From JABGQS01 sp963666505 (GTDB lineage: Bacteria > Bacillota > Clostridia > Christensenellales > SZUA-584), in NCBI GenBank assembly GCA_963666505.2, contig CAXXXL010000001.1:620001-684000 (forward strand): a stretch of DNA of 64,000 nucleotides, written 5' to 3'. Below are positions 16,548 to 25,656 of the stretch, in pieces. Below the pieces are notes generated by a model. The model had not been told where the DNA came from. It did no database searches and worked only from the letters and a program-made list of their open reading frames with translations. Positions within the stretch are counted from its first letter, which is position 1. Each line of letters begins with the position of its first letter. Made by a program: the position numbers and the translations under genes.

Positions 16548-19055
16548 ATGAATAAAGCAGGTTTTGTTGTAGGCCTAATCGCTTTTTCGATTATATTTTT
16601 AGTTTTTTCTATAATTACAGTATTGCAATTCACAATTGAAGAAAAAGTTGCAACAGAGGTGCTGGACAACGGCGACATCGCTGCAAGCAGCGGAGGTGCT
16701 GCGATTCGAATATCCTCATTAGAAGGTATGAGCAATCCGGATATTAGCATTTCACAAAGCAGCAATCCGGATCTTAATTATGATGCTTCAATAACTGCAT
16801 ATAATTTCAACGCAGGTTCAAAGGCGAGTTTTGATACGTTGATAGAGGTCAGAGTACCGTATAACGATGGTGTGATTGAGACCGGACAAAGCGCTGAGGA
16901 ATGTGTGGTTGCGGGTTATTATAACAAAACGACCGGACAGCTAGAGCCAGTGTTATACGACATCGACGAAGAAAACAGCCAGGTCGTAATCACGACCGAC
17001 CATCTATCAACCTACGCTGCAGTTGCATTTCCAAACCTACATACAAGATATGCTCAGTGTGGTGGCTTCCCTCAGCCAAGCATGCTTTCAAACGTGCTGC
17101 AAGCCGGGGCAAGAGATGCTTATGATAATGTCGTAAATAAACTTCAAGGCAATGCCGAAATATCAGACCTTGATGCAGTCGAAGTTGGGTTTGCAACGGC
17201 AAATCTGTATTACGGAATAGCCAGCAATACAGCTACGTTCTTCAGTACAGTTGTTTATACAAACGAGTATATCGGGAAGCTAAATGATGGTTTTGCCGAA
17301 GCTGGCAAAGCGCTAATAGTTGCGCAGCTTGGTATCGACATTATGAAGGGTGACGTCAAACAGTTAAACACAAACCTTATGAAAAACCTTACAGGTTATG
17401 GCGCAGGGCTGATTAATCCGCTGGCAGGCGCAGCATGTTTTACGATCGACTATTCTTTGGAAAAGATGGGCAAGGCGCTTCAGAAGGAGCAGCAGAAATA
17501 TCGGGATGGATATAAAGCTTATTACGAGGAATATGAACAGAACCAAAGAATCGAGTTTAAAGCGCGCATGTATCAGGACGTTTACGATATCTATTTGAAT
17601 AATGCGGACTACGGGGTGGATGCTGCAGAGCCTATGAAGCAGGCGGTTAGGGATCTGGTGTATGATTATTGCAGCATAATATGGATTGAAGATTCGATTG
17701 AGCAATTCGATGCGGCAAATGAGCGTGGATTAACGCCTGCGCTGCAAAAACAGATAACTGACAATGCGTACAAAGAGTTAATGGAAACCACCATGAAGAC
17801 TGTTTTTGTAGAGGTGCGCAGAAAGATCATTTACGATGCAGAGATGGATGCTCTACGTGCACTTGAAGAACAGCGCAAAGAACTCAGCAAGTTTTGCACG
17901 CTTAATATCGAAGAAATACAAAACTTTGACGGCGGCGATTATATTTACGCAGACTGTATTGTCAAGATCGATGTCAGCCCGGAATGCAAACAGGACTGGA
18001 TTTTGCAGCTAAACGATCTCGGCTCTGTGTCTGATTCTTTTCAAGTTATCGATTATATTAATTATGGTATGCCGACCACAGCTCATATCTATCTTTCTCA
18101 GGCAGCATTAGCTAAGGGAGACGCGTTTGAAACGATCAGTTTTGTATTTGATACGACAAAATACAGCATAGACATAAAACTTGGTGCTGCAGGAGAGGAG
18201 TTTATACTCCAATCAAGCGCTGTCGAAGCATTTGTCGGTGAGACGGTAGCGTTCAGAGTGATTCCAGCAAGTGAGGATTATATGTATGTCTGGGGTTTAT
18301 CAGACAGTATTGGCAGTCAGATAGAGGTTCAGTTCGATAGTCCTGGTATGCACACTGTTAAGGTGGACGTATATGACACGGGCGGGACTCAGGTCGCAGC
18401 ACTTTCTGTTGATGTCTTTATAAATGTCAGCGAAATCACCCTAGCGTGCAGCAACGGCACACCAGCAGTGGGTGAGAAGATTACGCTGCAAGTATTTAGC
18501 GACACGGTGTCTATAGCGGATGCAGAGACAGAATGGGACTTTGGTGACGGATATACCGATGCCGGGTATTTCGACACTTATCAATATTGGTATGATGCTC
18601 CGGGGCAATATACGGTAACTGTAATAGCATACCGATATACGGACTCCGGCGATCGCATCCATGTTGGCAGTACGCAGTTAACGGTTAATGTTTCAGGCGA
18701 CGAACCGGTTTTGTTGCCCGTTCCGACGCCCACGACCCAACCGTCGGGGCAGATGTCAAACATGTATATTTTAGAAGGTAGATTTATTGAAAGTAATTAT
18801 TATTCCGAAGATGATGTATTGTACTTCATATTTGAATTCTCGGAAAATGGTACATATGAGTGTTATCGTAAAGAGAACGACTCCGAACCGGAACTGACAC
18901 GGCAAGGCACTTTCACTTTATATTACGGCTATTCAGATTCGGAAGTTGCGTGTGTTATAATGATCTCTAATGGTTCAAACCATACTGTATATTCAACTGA
19001 AATATCCGGAGAAGAGATTATTTCGTTCGACGATGGAAGTTATATTAAGGAGTAA
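16548..19055 (+). CDS. membrane-anchored surface protein with PKD-like domains
   Basis: An 835-aa protein from ATG 16548 (GAGGTGG just upstream). One hydrophobic segment at residues ~5-28 acts as signal anchor. A unique extracellular region follows: a beta-rich part to ~170 (ITTDHLSTYAAVAF resembles a ZU5/adhesin-type end motif), then a long helical, charged region (~250-460). Two PKD-like beta-sandwich domains come next (~560-640 and ~650-735; ETEWDFGDGYTD and DAPGQYTVTVIAY are PKD signatures), a Pro/Thr linker, and a small C-terminal domain (YILEGRFIES to SFDDGSYIKE) resembling those of the following gene. Function unknown, probably cell-surface binding. Confidence 0.8.
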   Translation: MNKAGFVVGLIAFSIIFLVFSIITVLQFTIEEKVATEVLDNGDIAASSGGAAIRISSLEGMSNPDISISQSSNPDLNYDASITAYNFNAGSKASFDTLIEVRVPYNDGVIETGQSAEECVVAGYYNKTTGQLEPVLYDIDEENSQVVITTDHLSTYAAVAFPNLHTRYAQCGGFPQPSMLSNVLQAGARDAYDNVVNKLQGNAEISDLDAVEVGFATANLYYGIASNTATFFSTVVYTNEYIGKLNDGFAEAGKALIVAQLGIDIMKGDVKQLNTNLMKNLTGYGAGLINPLAGAACFTIDYSLEKMGKALQKEQQKYRDGYKAYYEEYEQNQRIEFKARMYQDVYDIYLNNADYGVDAAEPMKQAVRDLVYDYCSIIWIEDSIEQFDAANERGLTPALQKQITDNAYKELMETTMKTVFVEVRRKIIYDAEMDALRALEEQRKELSKFCTLNIEEIQNFDGGDYIYADCIVKIDVSPECKQDWILQLNDLGSVSDSFQVIDYINYGMPTTAHIYLSQAALAKGDAFETISFVFDTTKYSIDIKLGAAGEEFILQSSAVEAFVGETVAFRVIPASEDYMYVWGLSDSIGSQIEVQFDSPGMHTVKVDVYDTGGTQVAALSVDVFINVSEITLACSNGTPAVGEKITLQVFSDTVSIADAETEWDFGDGYTDAGYFDTYQYWYDAPGQYTVTVIAYRYTDSGDRIHVGSTQLTVNVSGDEPVLLPVPTPTTQPSGQMSNMYILEGRFIESNYYSEDDVLYFIFEFSENGTYECYRKENDSEPELTRQGTFTLYYGYSDSEVACVIMISNGSNHTVYSTEISGEEIISFDDGSYIKE

Positions 19056-19118
19056 ATCCTTCAAAATATTAGTTATTACTGCAAATCAAAAAAAAGTACA
19101 AAGAATTAGGAGTGTTTA

Positions 19119-20060
19119 ATGTATTGTAACAACTGCGGAAAACAAATCAAAGATAATTCGGCTTTTTGCGATAATTGCGGTGCAAGGCAGTCCATAAGTC
19201 AGTCCCAGTTTGTACAAAACCCGTCTGTGCAGCCGTCGCTCACACAGCAGTCTTTCCAACCGTCAAAAAAAGTGAGTAAAGGTCTTAAAGTAGCGTTTTT
19301 CTGTACACTGACAGCGGCGGTCGTTGCTTTAGCGGTGTTTTCTTATTCTCAATGGTTCGCTCCGAAACCCGCGGGGCAGACTTTCGTCTGGGATGATGAA
19401 ATTTTTATTTCAAAAGACACAGTGCTAAATGAAAATTACACACTATTGGCAAACTCGGTCGAATTCGTTGCTGAGCCAATCCAGCAGACAGCACCTGTAC
19501 CTCAACTGATAATCGGCATATGGGAAGTTGATACTGAAGGTGTATATATCGCATTTGAGTTTTTTGCAGACGGTTCGCTCTATTACTATGAAGATGGAGA
19601 CGCATATATATATTCTTACTCGATTGCAAACGGAGAAATAACGCTGATCGAAGATGGTGAAGCTATTGCTAAGATGCCATATAGCTTTGACGGTGATGAT
19701 ACGCTTATACTGACTATGGAGGGTGAGACTTATTTGTTTGTTCGCATATCCGCAGCTACAGATCCCGACCAACAGATAATGCCTGAACCCCAGTTGATAA
19801 TCGACATATGGGAAGCTGAAATAGAAGGCGCATATGTCGTATTTGAGTTTCTTGCAGACGGTTCGTTCTATTACTATGAAGATGGAAATGCATATATCTA
19901 CTCTTACACGATGGCAAACGGAGTAATAACCTTGTTTGAAGATGATGAGGCTATTGCTGAGATGTCATACAGCTTTAAGGATCCAGATACACTTTCGCTG
20001 ACAATAGATGGTAATGCACAGATATTTACCCGGTTGACTGATACGCAGAACATTGGTTAG
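19119..20060 (+). CDS. zinc-ribbon, single-pass membrane protein with duplicated domain
   Basis: A 313-aa protein. It starts with a double-CxxC zinc ribbon (MYCNNCGKQI, FCDNCGARQ), then a Gln/Ser/Pro-rich linker, a transmembrane helix (~residues 60-83), and two ~95-aa extracellular repeats beginning PQLIIGIWEV and PQLIIDIWEA, each with AFEFFADGS/VFEFLADGS and YYYEDG motifs (DUF5640-like lipocalin-type fold, inferred). AGGAG precedes the ATG. Such ribbon-TM proteins are common in Clostridia and have no known enzymatic role. It follows the PKD protein by 63 bp on the same strand, so the two may be co-transcribed. Confidence 0.8.
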   Translation: MYCNNCGKQIKDNSAFCDNCGARQSISQSQFVQNPSVQPSLTQQSFQPSKKVSKGLKVAFFCTLTAAVVALAVFSYSQWFAPKPAGQTFVWDDEIFISKDTVLNENYTLLANSVEFVAEPIQQTAPVPQLIIGIWEVDTEGVYIAFEFFADGSLYYYEDGDAYIYSYSIANGEITLIEDGEAIAKMPYSFDGDDTLILTMEGETYLFVRISAATDPDQQIMPEPQLIIDIWEAEIEGAYVVFEFLADGSFYYYEDGNAYIYSYTMANGVITLFEDDEAIAEMSYSFKDPDTLSLTIDGNAQIFTRLTDTQNIG

Positions 20061-20203
20061 TATCTATAGATGGTTGTGCATGGAGAGACTATTATTACCG
20101 ATTTCTGAATGTTTCATCCCTCATCCATAAAGGCAGATTGTCTAAAATTTAGTATTCTTCTCATTGAAAATGTGTGGAAACAAGCTCTGTGGGTTTAAGC
20201 AAA

Positions 20204-21256
20204 CTATTCTTCTGGGCAAATATGTACCCATGTGTTGCCGGGTTTCAGCACTATTTGCTCGCCAATGTTATTATAAAAAACAGTTAAAGCATCTTCGCTT
20301 TTTCTCTGCCATGTGCCTGTAATAAATTTTCCGCCTATATAAAACTCCGCTTTACCAGAACCTGTTAATTTCCACATCTTATACTTGCCAGATTCAATGG
20401 AGAAGGAACAGTATTGCAATATCAGGTTTGTGACACTTATTTGCTCGCCAGTCTCCGCCGAAATAAATTCTTTTCCCTGCATGGATCGCAGATACTCTTC
20501 ATTCAATTCATCATAGGTATAGGAGACATAGTTTTTGACTTTGGTGCAAAGCTTTAGTTCTATTTCTTTTACAGTATCGCCACTATACTCTACATTCTCG
20601 TCGAATAACCATCCTAGCGGCTCTGGTTTATAGTCGTATATCTCTTGAGCAAGCAAAACATTTCCAACAACATTGTGATATCCGCTTGTGCCCTTTTCTT
20701 TATAGCAAGTATTTGGCCATTTCCCGGACATTCCATCTATATCGTATGTTTTATCTCTCAAATGATGGCTATATACATTATATACTTGGCCGCCGCTTTT
20801 ATTGTTGCTTCCAGCACCTCCCCAGTGCATAAACGGTGCGTTATACTCGTGTACGATATATAGAAACGGAACTCTAGCGCTTCTTACCGGCTTAACTTTT
20901 TCTGGTAATATATCCGAAAACACACATACAAACCTTGTTGCCGAACCTTCTACAGGTACTTCGTATACAATATCGGCCTTTTGTAAACCAAATTGTGGAC
21001 GTGCAGCAGAAGAGTTATCTATTGAGACAATAATCGGCAAATAGTCGCCATCAAACGGTAAACCTGTTGTATATGAAGTAGGTATGGGCTTAGGCGTTGT
21101 CGTAGGCATTGGGGTTGGTGTTGGCGTAGGTGTCAATGTTATAGTAGGTGTTGGCTCAGGTGAAGGCGTAGAGTCTACGACTGCGCCGTCTTTTCCACAT
21201 GAAACAAGAGCAAAAACCAATATTATCGCAATTACACAAATGATTAATATCCTCAT
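20204..21256 (-). CDS. YerB-like DUF3048 lipoprotein
   Basis: A 350-aa protein from ATG 21256, which has GGAGG 8 nt upstream (the in-frame ATG 12 nt earlier overlaps that site). The lipobox is LVSC near residue 20, followed by a long Thr/Pro-rich linker (encoded by TG/GT-rich low-complexity DNA), then the DUF3048 N-terminal domain (IIVSIDNSSAARPQFGLQKA, DIVYEVPVEG, RSAR, HWGGAGSN) and the C-terminal domain (FSIESGKYKMWKLTGSGKAE). Family members such as Bacillus YerB are membrane-attached lipoproteins of unknown function. It is convergent with the gene at 19119 and alone on its strand. Confidence 0.9.
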   Translation of the reverse strand: MRILIICVIAIILVFALVSCGKDGAVVDSTPSPEPTPTITLTPTPTPTPMPTTTPKPIPTSYTTGLPFDGDYLPIIVSIDNSSAARPQFGLQKADIVYEVPVEGSATRFVCVFSDILPEKVKPVRSARVPFLYIVHEYNAPFMHWGGAGSNNKSGGQVYNVYSHHLRDKTYDIDGMSGKWPNTCYKEKGTSGYHNVVGNVLLAQEIYDYKPEPLGWLFDENVEYSGDTVKEIELKLCTKVKNYVSYTYDELNEEYLRSMQGKEFISAETGEQISVTNLILQYCSFSIESGKYKMWKLTGSGKAEFYIGGKFITGTWQRKSEDALTVFYNNIGEQIVLKPGNTWVHICPEE

Positions 21257-21647
21257 AAATTCCTCCATTAAACATTTACTGATTATAACGTATTAGATTG
21301 ATGTTGTAGATAACAAAATAGAATTAATTTATAATATACTATATTAATAATACTTAAGTGTTTAAAATATCAAATCACAATATCAAATATAATATCACTT
21401 TTTTTATATTTAGTATATAGTTTTATTGATAAGAATGAATATTGGTGGTATTTTATTCCTAAACGGACCTATTAATATGAGAAAGAAAAGCAATAGACTA
21501 ATAAGTTGAAGCAAGAAGGCACAATATGCTATTTACAGGTAAAAAAATATCAAATTAGAATGAGTACATTTTCAGATGCTAATGGAAAGGTTGCAAATAT
21601 ATAAAAAATCAATATAATAAGATACGAGACTTGTGAGGGGATTTATT
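21257..21647 (+). other. AT-rich divergent intergenic region
   Basis: This region lies between the YerB-like gene (minus) and the polymer cluster (plus). It is very AT-rich, with no gene seen. It must hold promoters for both directions, but several TATAAT-like strings compete and I do not assign one. GAGGGG lies 6-12 nt before ATG 21648. Confidence 0.4.
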
Positions 21648-22484
21648 ATGGAAAAAGGGAATTATAGTAATTATTCAGTATTAATGGCTGTTTATAATAA
21701 AGAAAAACCTGAGTTTCTATATCAAAGCATACAGAGCATTATTAATCAAACTGTAAAAACAGATGACTTTGTCTTAGTTTGTGACGGCGAGTTAACCAAA
21801 GCCCTCGACGATGTTATTTGCGAGTTTAAGAATAACCACCCAACTGTTTTTAATGTGTTAAAGTTAGAAAGAAATGTCGGCATAGGAAATGCAACAAATA
21901 TTGGACTGAAGCACTGTAAAAACGACTTGATTGCAAAAATGGATTCGGACGATATTTCTCACAAAGACAGATGTGCAATTCAACTCGATTTTTTTAATAA
22001 GCACACCGATCTATCAATTGTTGGTACTGATATTAGTGAGTTTGAAGACGAAATCAATAATATTGTTTCAGTAAGAAGTCTTCCTGCAAACCATGAAAAG
22101 ATTTGTACCTTTGCAAAACGTAGAAGCCCATTTAACAACCAAACTATTATGTATAAAAAGCAAGACATTCTGGTCGCAGGTGGTTATTCTTCTTATGCAA
22201 GGTGCGAAGACTATGATCTTTTCGTCAGAGTAATTAGTTCCGGATTCAAAACCATGAATATCAATAAGCCTCTCGTTAGCTATAGACTTACTTCTGATTC
22301 TTTTAAAAAGCGTGCTTCGTTTAAAAATACTAAGAGTTTTATTTCTGTTAGATGGAAGATATATAAAAGCGGATATAATAGTTTTTATGATTTCCTTATT
22401 ACATGTTTCACTCAAGTGGTTATTTCTTTTTTACCGCTGAGGATAAGAAAGTGGTTTTATAGAGAATTTTTAAGAAAAAAATAA
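21648..22484 (+). CDS. family 2 glycosyltransferase
   Basis: A 278-aa GT-A enzyme transferring a sugar from a nucleotide donor to a growing lipid-linked glycan. It contains SVLMAVYNKEKPEFLYQSI (nucleotide-binding start), DFVLVCDGELT, ERNVGIGNATNIGLKHC, DSDD as the DXD metal motif, and GTDISEFEDE, similar to AmsE/CpsI-type transferases. The frame is open 15 nt further upstream, but ATG 21648 has the ribosome binding site. First gene of the 21.6-29.9 kb cluster, though a 237-bp gap separates it from the rest. Donor and linkage cannot be read. Confidence 0.9.
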   Translation: MEKGNYSNYSVLMAVYNKEKPEFLYQSIQSIINQTVKTDDFVLVCDGELTKALDDVICEFKNNHPTVFNVLKLERNVGIGNATNIGLKHCKNDLIAKMDSDDISHKDRCAIQLDFFNKHTDLSIVGTDISEFEDEINNIVSVRSLPANHEKICTFAKRRSPFNNQTIMYKKQDILVAGGYSSYARCEDYDLFVRVISSGFKTMNINKPLVSYRLTSDSFKKRASFKNTKSFISVRWKIYKSGYNSFYDFLITCFTQVVISFLPLRIRKWFYREFLRKK

Positions 22485-22721
22485 CAAAACAAAACACCAC
22501 AAATTAATTTCTAATTGAAATTCAATATTAAATAGATTTTTTAAATCGATATATGAAATTCAAGAGAAATGCAAGGTTAATTACATTGATTTTTCAGTAC
22601 CACTGTGATAAAATCCTAGATGGTAATTTTTTTCCACAAACTGCAAACTAGCTTGTGTATTCAGGGTATAAATATAAATAAAATATTTATGCGTAGCGTA
22701 GCTGGATAATTTTAAAAGGAA
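22485..22721 (+). other. 237-bp gap before the ABC exporter operon
   Basis: AT-rich with no gene. Likely carries the promoter of the operon starting at 22722; no single strong -35/-10 pair stands out. Confidence 0.3.
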
Positions 22722-23537
22722 ATGAGAGTACATATGTTACGAGAGATTTTCAATGAACATAAATTGTTCAGAAAACAGATAGTTCGGCTTGCGATGTTGG
22801 GAATAAAATCAAAGTATAAAGGTGCATTATTAGGACAGTTTTGGGCTATATTAAGTCCTTCATTTACAATCTTTGTCTATTGGTTTGCTTTTTCGGTAGG
22901 GTTGCGTAATGCTGATAGGGAAATTGACGGTGTGCCGTTTTTATTGTTTCTTATCGTTGGAATCGTTCCTTGGTTCTACATGCGAGATTCAATAAAGGAA
23001 GGCGCAGCTTGTTTGCGCAAAAACAGTTCATTTATAACAAAAACAAAATTTCCCGTATCAACTATAATGACATATAATTTGCTTTCAAATTTCTTTATAC
23101 ATCTTGGGCTAATGGTAATCATTATAATACTACTACAACTATATCATTATTATCCAACGCTGTACTATATACAATTCTTCTATTACTCAACAATAATGTA
23201 TTTTTTAACACTTTTTTTAAGTTGGTCATTATCACCACTTAGTGCTTTGAGTAAGGATGTATTCAACGCGGTCAGATCTATTGTTCCAGCACTTTTTTGG
23301 TTTTCAGGGATTATCTATAATGCTTATGGGATCGAAAATGAGTTTCTTCGCAAGCTAATTACTTCATCACCTATTTGCTATATCGCATACGGTTATCGAA
23401 ATACTTTTTTGTATAACAAATGGTTTTTTGAACAGCCTTCTGAGATGCTGGTTTTTTGGATATGGATGCTTGCGATTTTTGTTCTAGGTATCTTAATATA
23501 CAAAAGGTTGCGCAAAGTGATTCCGGATGTTTTATGA
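22722..23537 (+). CDS. polysaccharide/teichoic acid ABC exporter permease
   Basis: A 271-aa ABC-2 type membrane protein of the Wzm/TagG family with about six transmembrane helices. Typical features are the amphipathic N-terminal KSKYKGALLGQFWAILSPS, FLIVGIVPWFYMRDSIKEG, KTKFPVSTI and the C-terminal TSPICYIAYGYRN. It forms a dimer that, with the ATPase encoded 13 bp downstream, exports undecaprenyl-linked polymer across the membrane. An AAAAGGAA site precedes it. ATG 22722 is very close to that site, so ATG 22734 is an alternative start. Confidence 0.93.
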   Translation: MRVHMLREIFNEHKLFRKQIVRLAMLGIKSKYKGALLGQFWAILSPSFTIFVYWFAFSVGLRNADREIDGVPFLLFLIVGIVPWFYMRDSIKEGAACLRKNSSFITKTKFPVSTIMTYNLLSNFFIHLGLMVIIIILLQLYHYYPTLYYIQFFYYSTIMYFLTLFLSWSLSPLSALSKDVFNAVRSIVPALFWFSGIIYNAYGIENEFLRKLITSSPICYIAYGYRNTFLYNKWFFEQPSEMLVFWIWMLAIFVLGILIYKRLRKVIPDVL

Positions 23538-23550
23538 GGAGTAAAAGTAA

Positions 23551-24351
23551 ATGCGAGATGATGTAGTAATATCTTTTAAAAACGTATATAAATCGTATAA
23601 ATTATACAATACTGAAAAGCAGCATCTGATTCGCGCATTATTTGGTGACAAAAAAGATTTAGTTACATATAATGCTTTAAATGATGTTTCTTTTGAAGTT
23701 CATAGGGGCGAAAGCGTTGGGATTGTTGGGCGAAACGGTGCCGGAAAATCAACAGTACTAAAACTTATTACTGGCGTTACATACCCGACGAGCGGAGAAG
23801 TTAAGATAAATGGGCAAGTTGCCGCATTATTAGAGCTATCCGCAGGATTCGACTCTGAAATGTCAGGTCGCGAAAATATAGATTTAAAAGGGTGTATTTT
23901 GGGGCTTGATAAAGATAGTATAAGAGAAATTGAAGATGACGTTATTGAGTTTGCTGAACTGGGGGAATATATTGACCAACCAGTTCGAACATATTCTTCT
24001 GGAATGAAGGCGAGATTAGGTTTTGCTATAAACATTTCAGTTAAGCCGGATATCTTGGTAATTGACGAAGCTTTATCTGTTGGAGATGCTGCATTTGCTG
24101 AAAAATGTCGCATTACCATTGCGGACCTTATTAGTACGGGTTTAACTGTAATGTACGTTAGTCATGCAAAGGGGTCTTTAAAGAAGTTTTGCAGCCGAGC
24201 TTTACTTTTAGAAAGAGGGAAGCTTATTATGGACGGCGAAACAACACGCATTTTAAAAAAATATAATGCTATTTTAGAAAGTATAAAAAGAAAAAGAATT
24301 GCGAGAAAAGCAAAAAGAATTGCGAACGCAAAGAGGCCTGAATATTCATAA
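23551..24351 (+). CDS. polysaccharide/teichoic acid ABC exporter ATPase
   Basis: A 266-aa Wzt/TagH-type ATPase. It has Walker A GRNGAGKST, Q-loop in LLELSAGFD, signature YSSGMKARLGF, Walker B ILVIDEALSVGD, and the H-loop histidine in YVSHAKG. It lacks the extra C-terminal glycan-binding domain of many Wzt proteins and ends in a Lys/Arg-rich tail (IKRKRIARKAKRIANAKR), so chain-length recognition must come from elsewhere. Paired with the permease just upstream. Confidence 0.95.
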   Translation: MRDDVVISFKNVYKSYKLYNTEKQHLIRALFGDKKDLVTYNALNDVSFEVHRGESVGIVGRNGAGKSTVLKLITGVTYPTSGEVKINGQVAALLELSAGFDSEMSGRENIDLKGCILGLDKDSIREIEDDVIEFAELGEYIDQPVRTYSSGMKARLGFAINISVKPDILVIDEALSVGDAAFAEKCRITIADLISTGLTVMYVSHAKGSLKKFCSRALLLERGKLIMDGETTRILKKYNAILESIKRKRIARKAKRIANAKRPEYS

Positions 24352-24363
24352 TAAAAATGACGG

Positions 24364-25491
24364 GTGGATAGATTGTTAAAAATCAAACTAAAGACAAAGC
24401 AGTTTTTAAAAGCAATACTTTATTATATTTTAATTCCGTTAATGTATTCTAGGTATAAGGGAAATAGAATTGACAAAGAAATAGTATTGTTTGCAGATGC
24501 ACATAATGACATGATACCGTTTAGCATGAAGTTGCTATATGATAAAATGAAGAATTTGAATTTTACTGTAATTGACCATTGTCACGATTTTCGTAATAAT
24601 GGATTATTTAAAAATCTTAATTTTATTAGAGCTTTTATAAAAGATTATGTTCGCGCTAAGTATGTGTTTATTCAAGACACATTTCTTCCTATTGCTGCGT
24701 GTAGTAAAAAAACTGATACAATTGTTGTACAATTATGGCACGGATGTGGTCTCTTAAAGAAAATTGGTTTTGATCTTATCAATACTCAATCAAAAATAAT
24801 GCCTTTGAATCCATATAAGAACTATGACCTTGTAACGGTTAGTTCGAAAGAATGCATACCAGTATTTCAAAAGGCGATGAACCTGAAGTCAGGTACGGCA
24901 CAAGCTATAGGCGTAAGCCGAACTGATTACTATTTTGACAGAAAATTCAAAGAGCAATGCATGAAAGAATTTTTAAAGCTTAACCCAGATGCAAAAGGGA
25001 AAAAATTGGTTATTTGGGCACCAACTTTTAGAGAAGATGCCGCAACTCCAAAAATAGATTTTATAGATGAAGTTATTGATTGCTTGGCAGTATTGCCAAA
25101 TGAATATTTTCCGATTGTAAAGTTGCATCCACATCTTAAAGAGAGTACAAAGTATGATAGCAAGATCCTTATTGAGCAACTCTTACCAATAACGGATATA
25201 TTCATTACAGATTACTCATCAATATTGTTTGAATATCTTTTGCAATATTGTGCAAAAAAATTAATACTATATGCACCTGATTTAGATCGATACAGGTCGG
25301 AAAGAGGATTATATATCCCTTATGACAGCATTCCCGGGATACATACAAAAACTGTTAAAGAATTACAAGATGCAATAATAAAATCTCGGCCACTAAGACA
25401 TTCTGAAATTGACGTGTTTTTAGAAAAATATGTTGACGCTTGCAAAGGTGAATCAACTCGGATTATTTTGAATTTTTTAAAGATAACATAA
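24364..25491 (+). CDS. CDP-glycerol phosphotransferase family protein (TagB/TagF-like) 1
   Basis: A 375-aa enzyme of the CDP-glycerol:poly(glycerophosphate) family, GT-B fold. Motifs include VQLWHGCGLLKKIGF near residue 125, VTVSSKEC, the APTFRED loop, VKLHPHL, and the catalytic/substrate block DIFITDYSSILFEYLL. These enzymes join glycerol- or ribitol-phosphate units from CDP-activated donors to lipid-linked acceptors at the membrane face. Starts at GTG 24364, 12 bp after the ATPase. TTG 24373 is an alternative. The cytidylyltransferase gene downstream fits a polyol-phosphate donor. Confidence 0.9.
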   Translation: MDRLLKIKLKTKQFLKAILYYILIPLMYSRYKGNRIDKEIVLFADAHNDMIPFSMKLLYDKMKNLNFTVIDHCHDFRNNGLFKNLNFIRAFIKDYVRAKYVFIQDTFLPIAACSKKTDTIVVQLWHGCGLLKKIGFDLINTQSKIMPLNPYKNYDLVTVSSKECIPVFQKAMNLKSGTAQAIGVSRTDYYFDRKFKEQCMKEFLKLNPDAKGKKLVIWAPTFREDAATPKIDFIDEVIDCLAVLPNEYFPIVKLHPHLKESTKYDSKILIEQLLPITDIFITDYSSILFEYLLQYCAKKLILYAPDLDRYRSERGLYIPYDSIPGIHTKTVKELQDAIIKSRPLRHSEIDVFLEKYVDACKGESTRIILNFLKIT

Positions 25492-25656
25492 CTGAGAAGC
25501 AAAACAAGTATGCCATAAATGTAATAAGTAGTATATATAATATTGCAACAGTTGCTTCAATATTATATAATAAATTTTAGTGTTTTATTAACATATGGTA
25601 TGAAATAAATATCGTAAATGGCGTAACAATAGTCAGTTTTATATGACGATAATAAT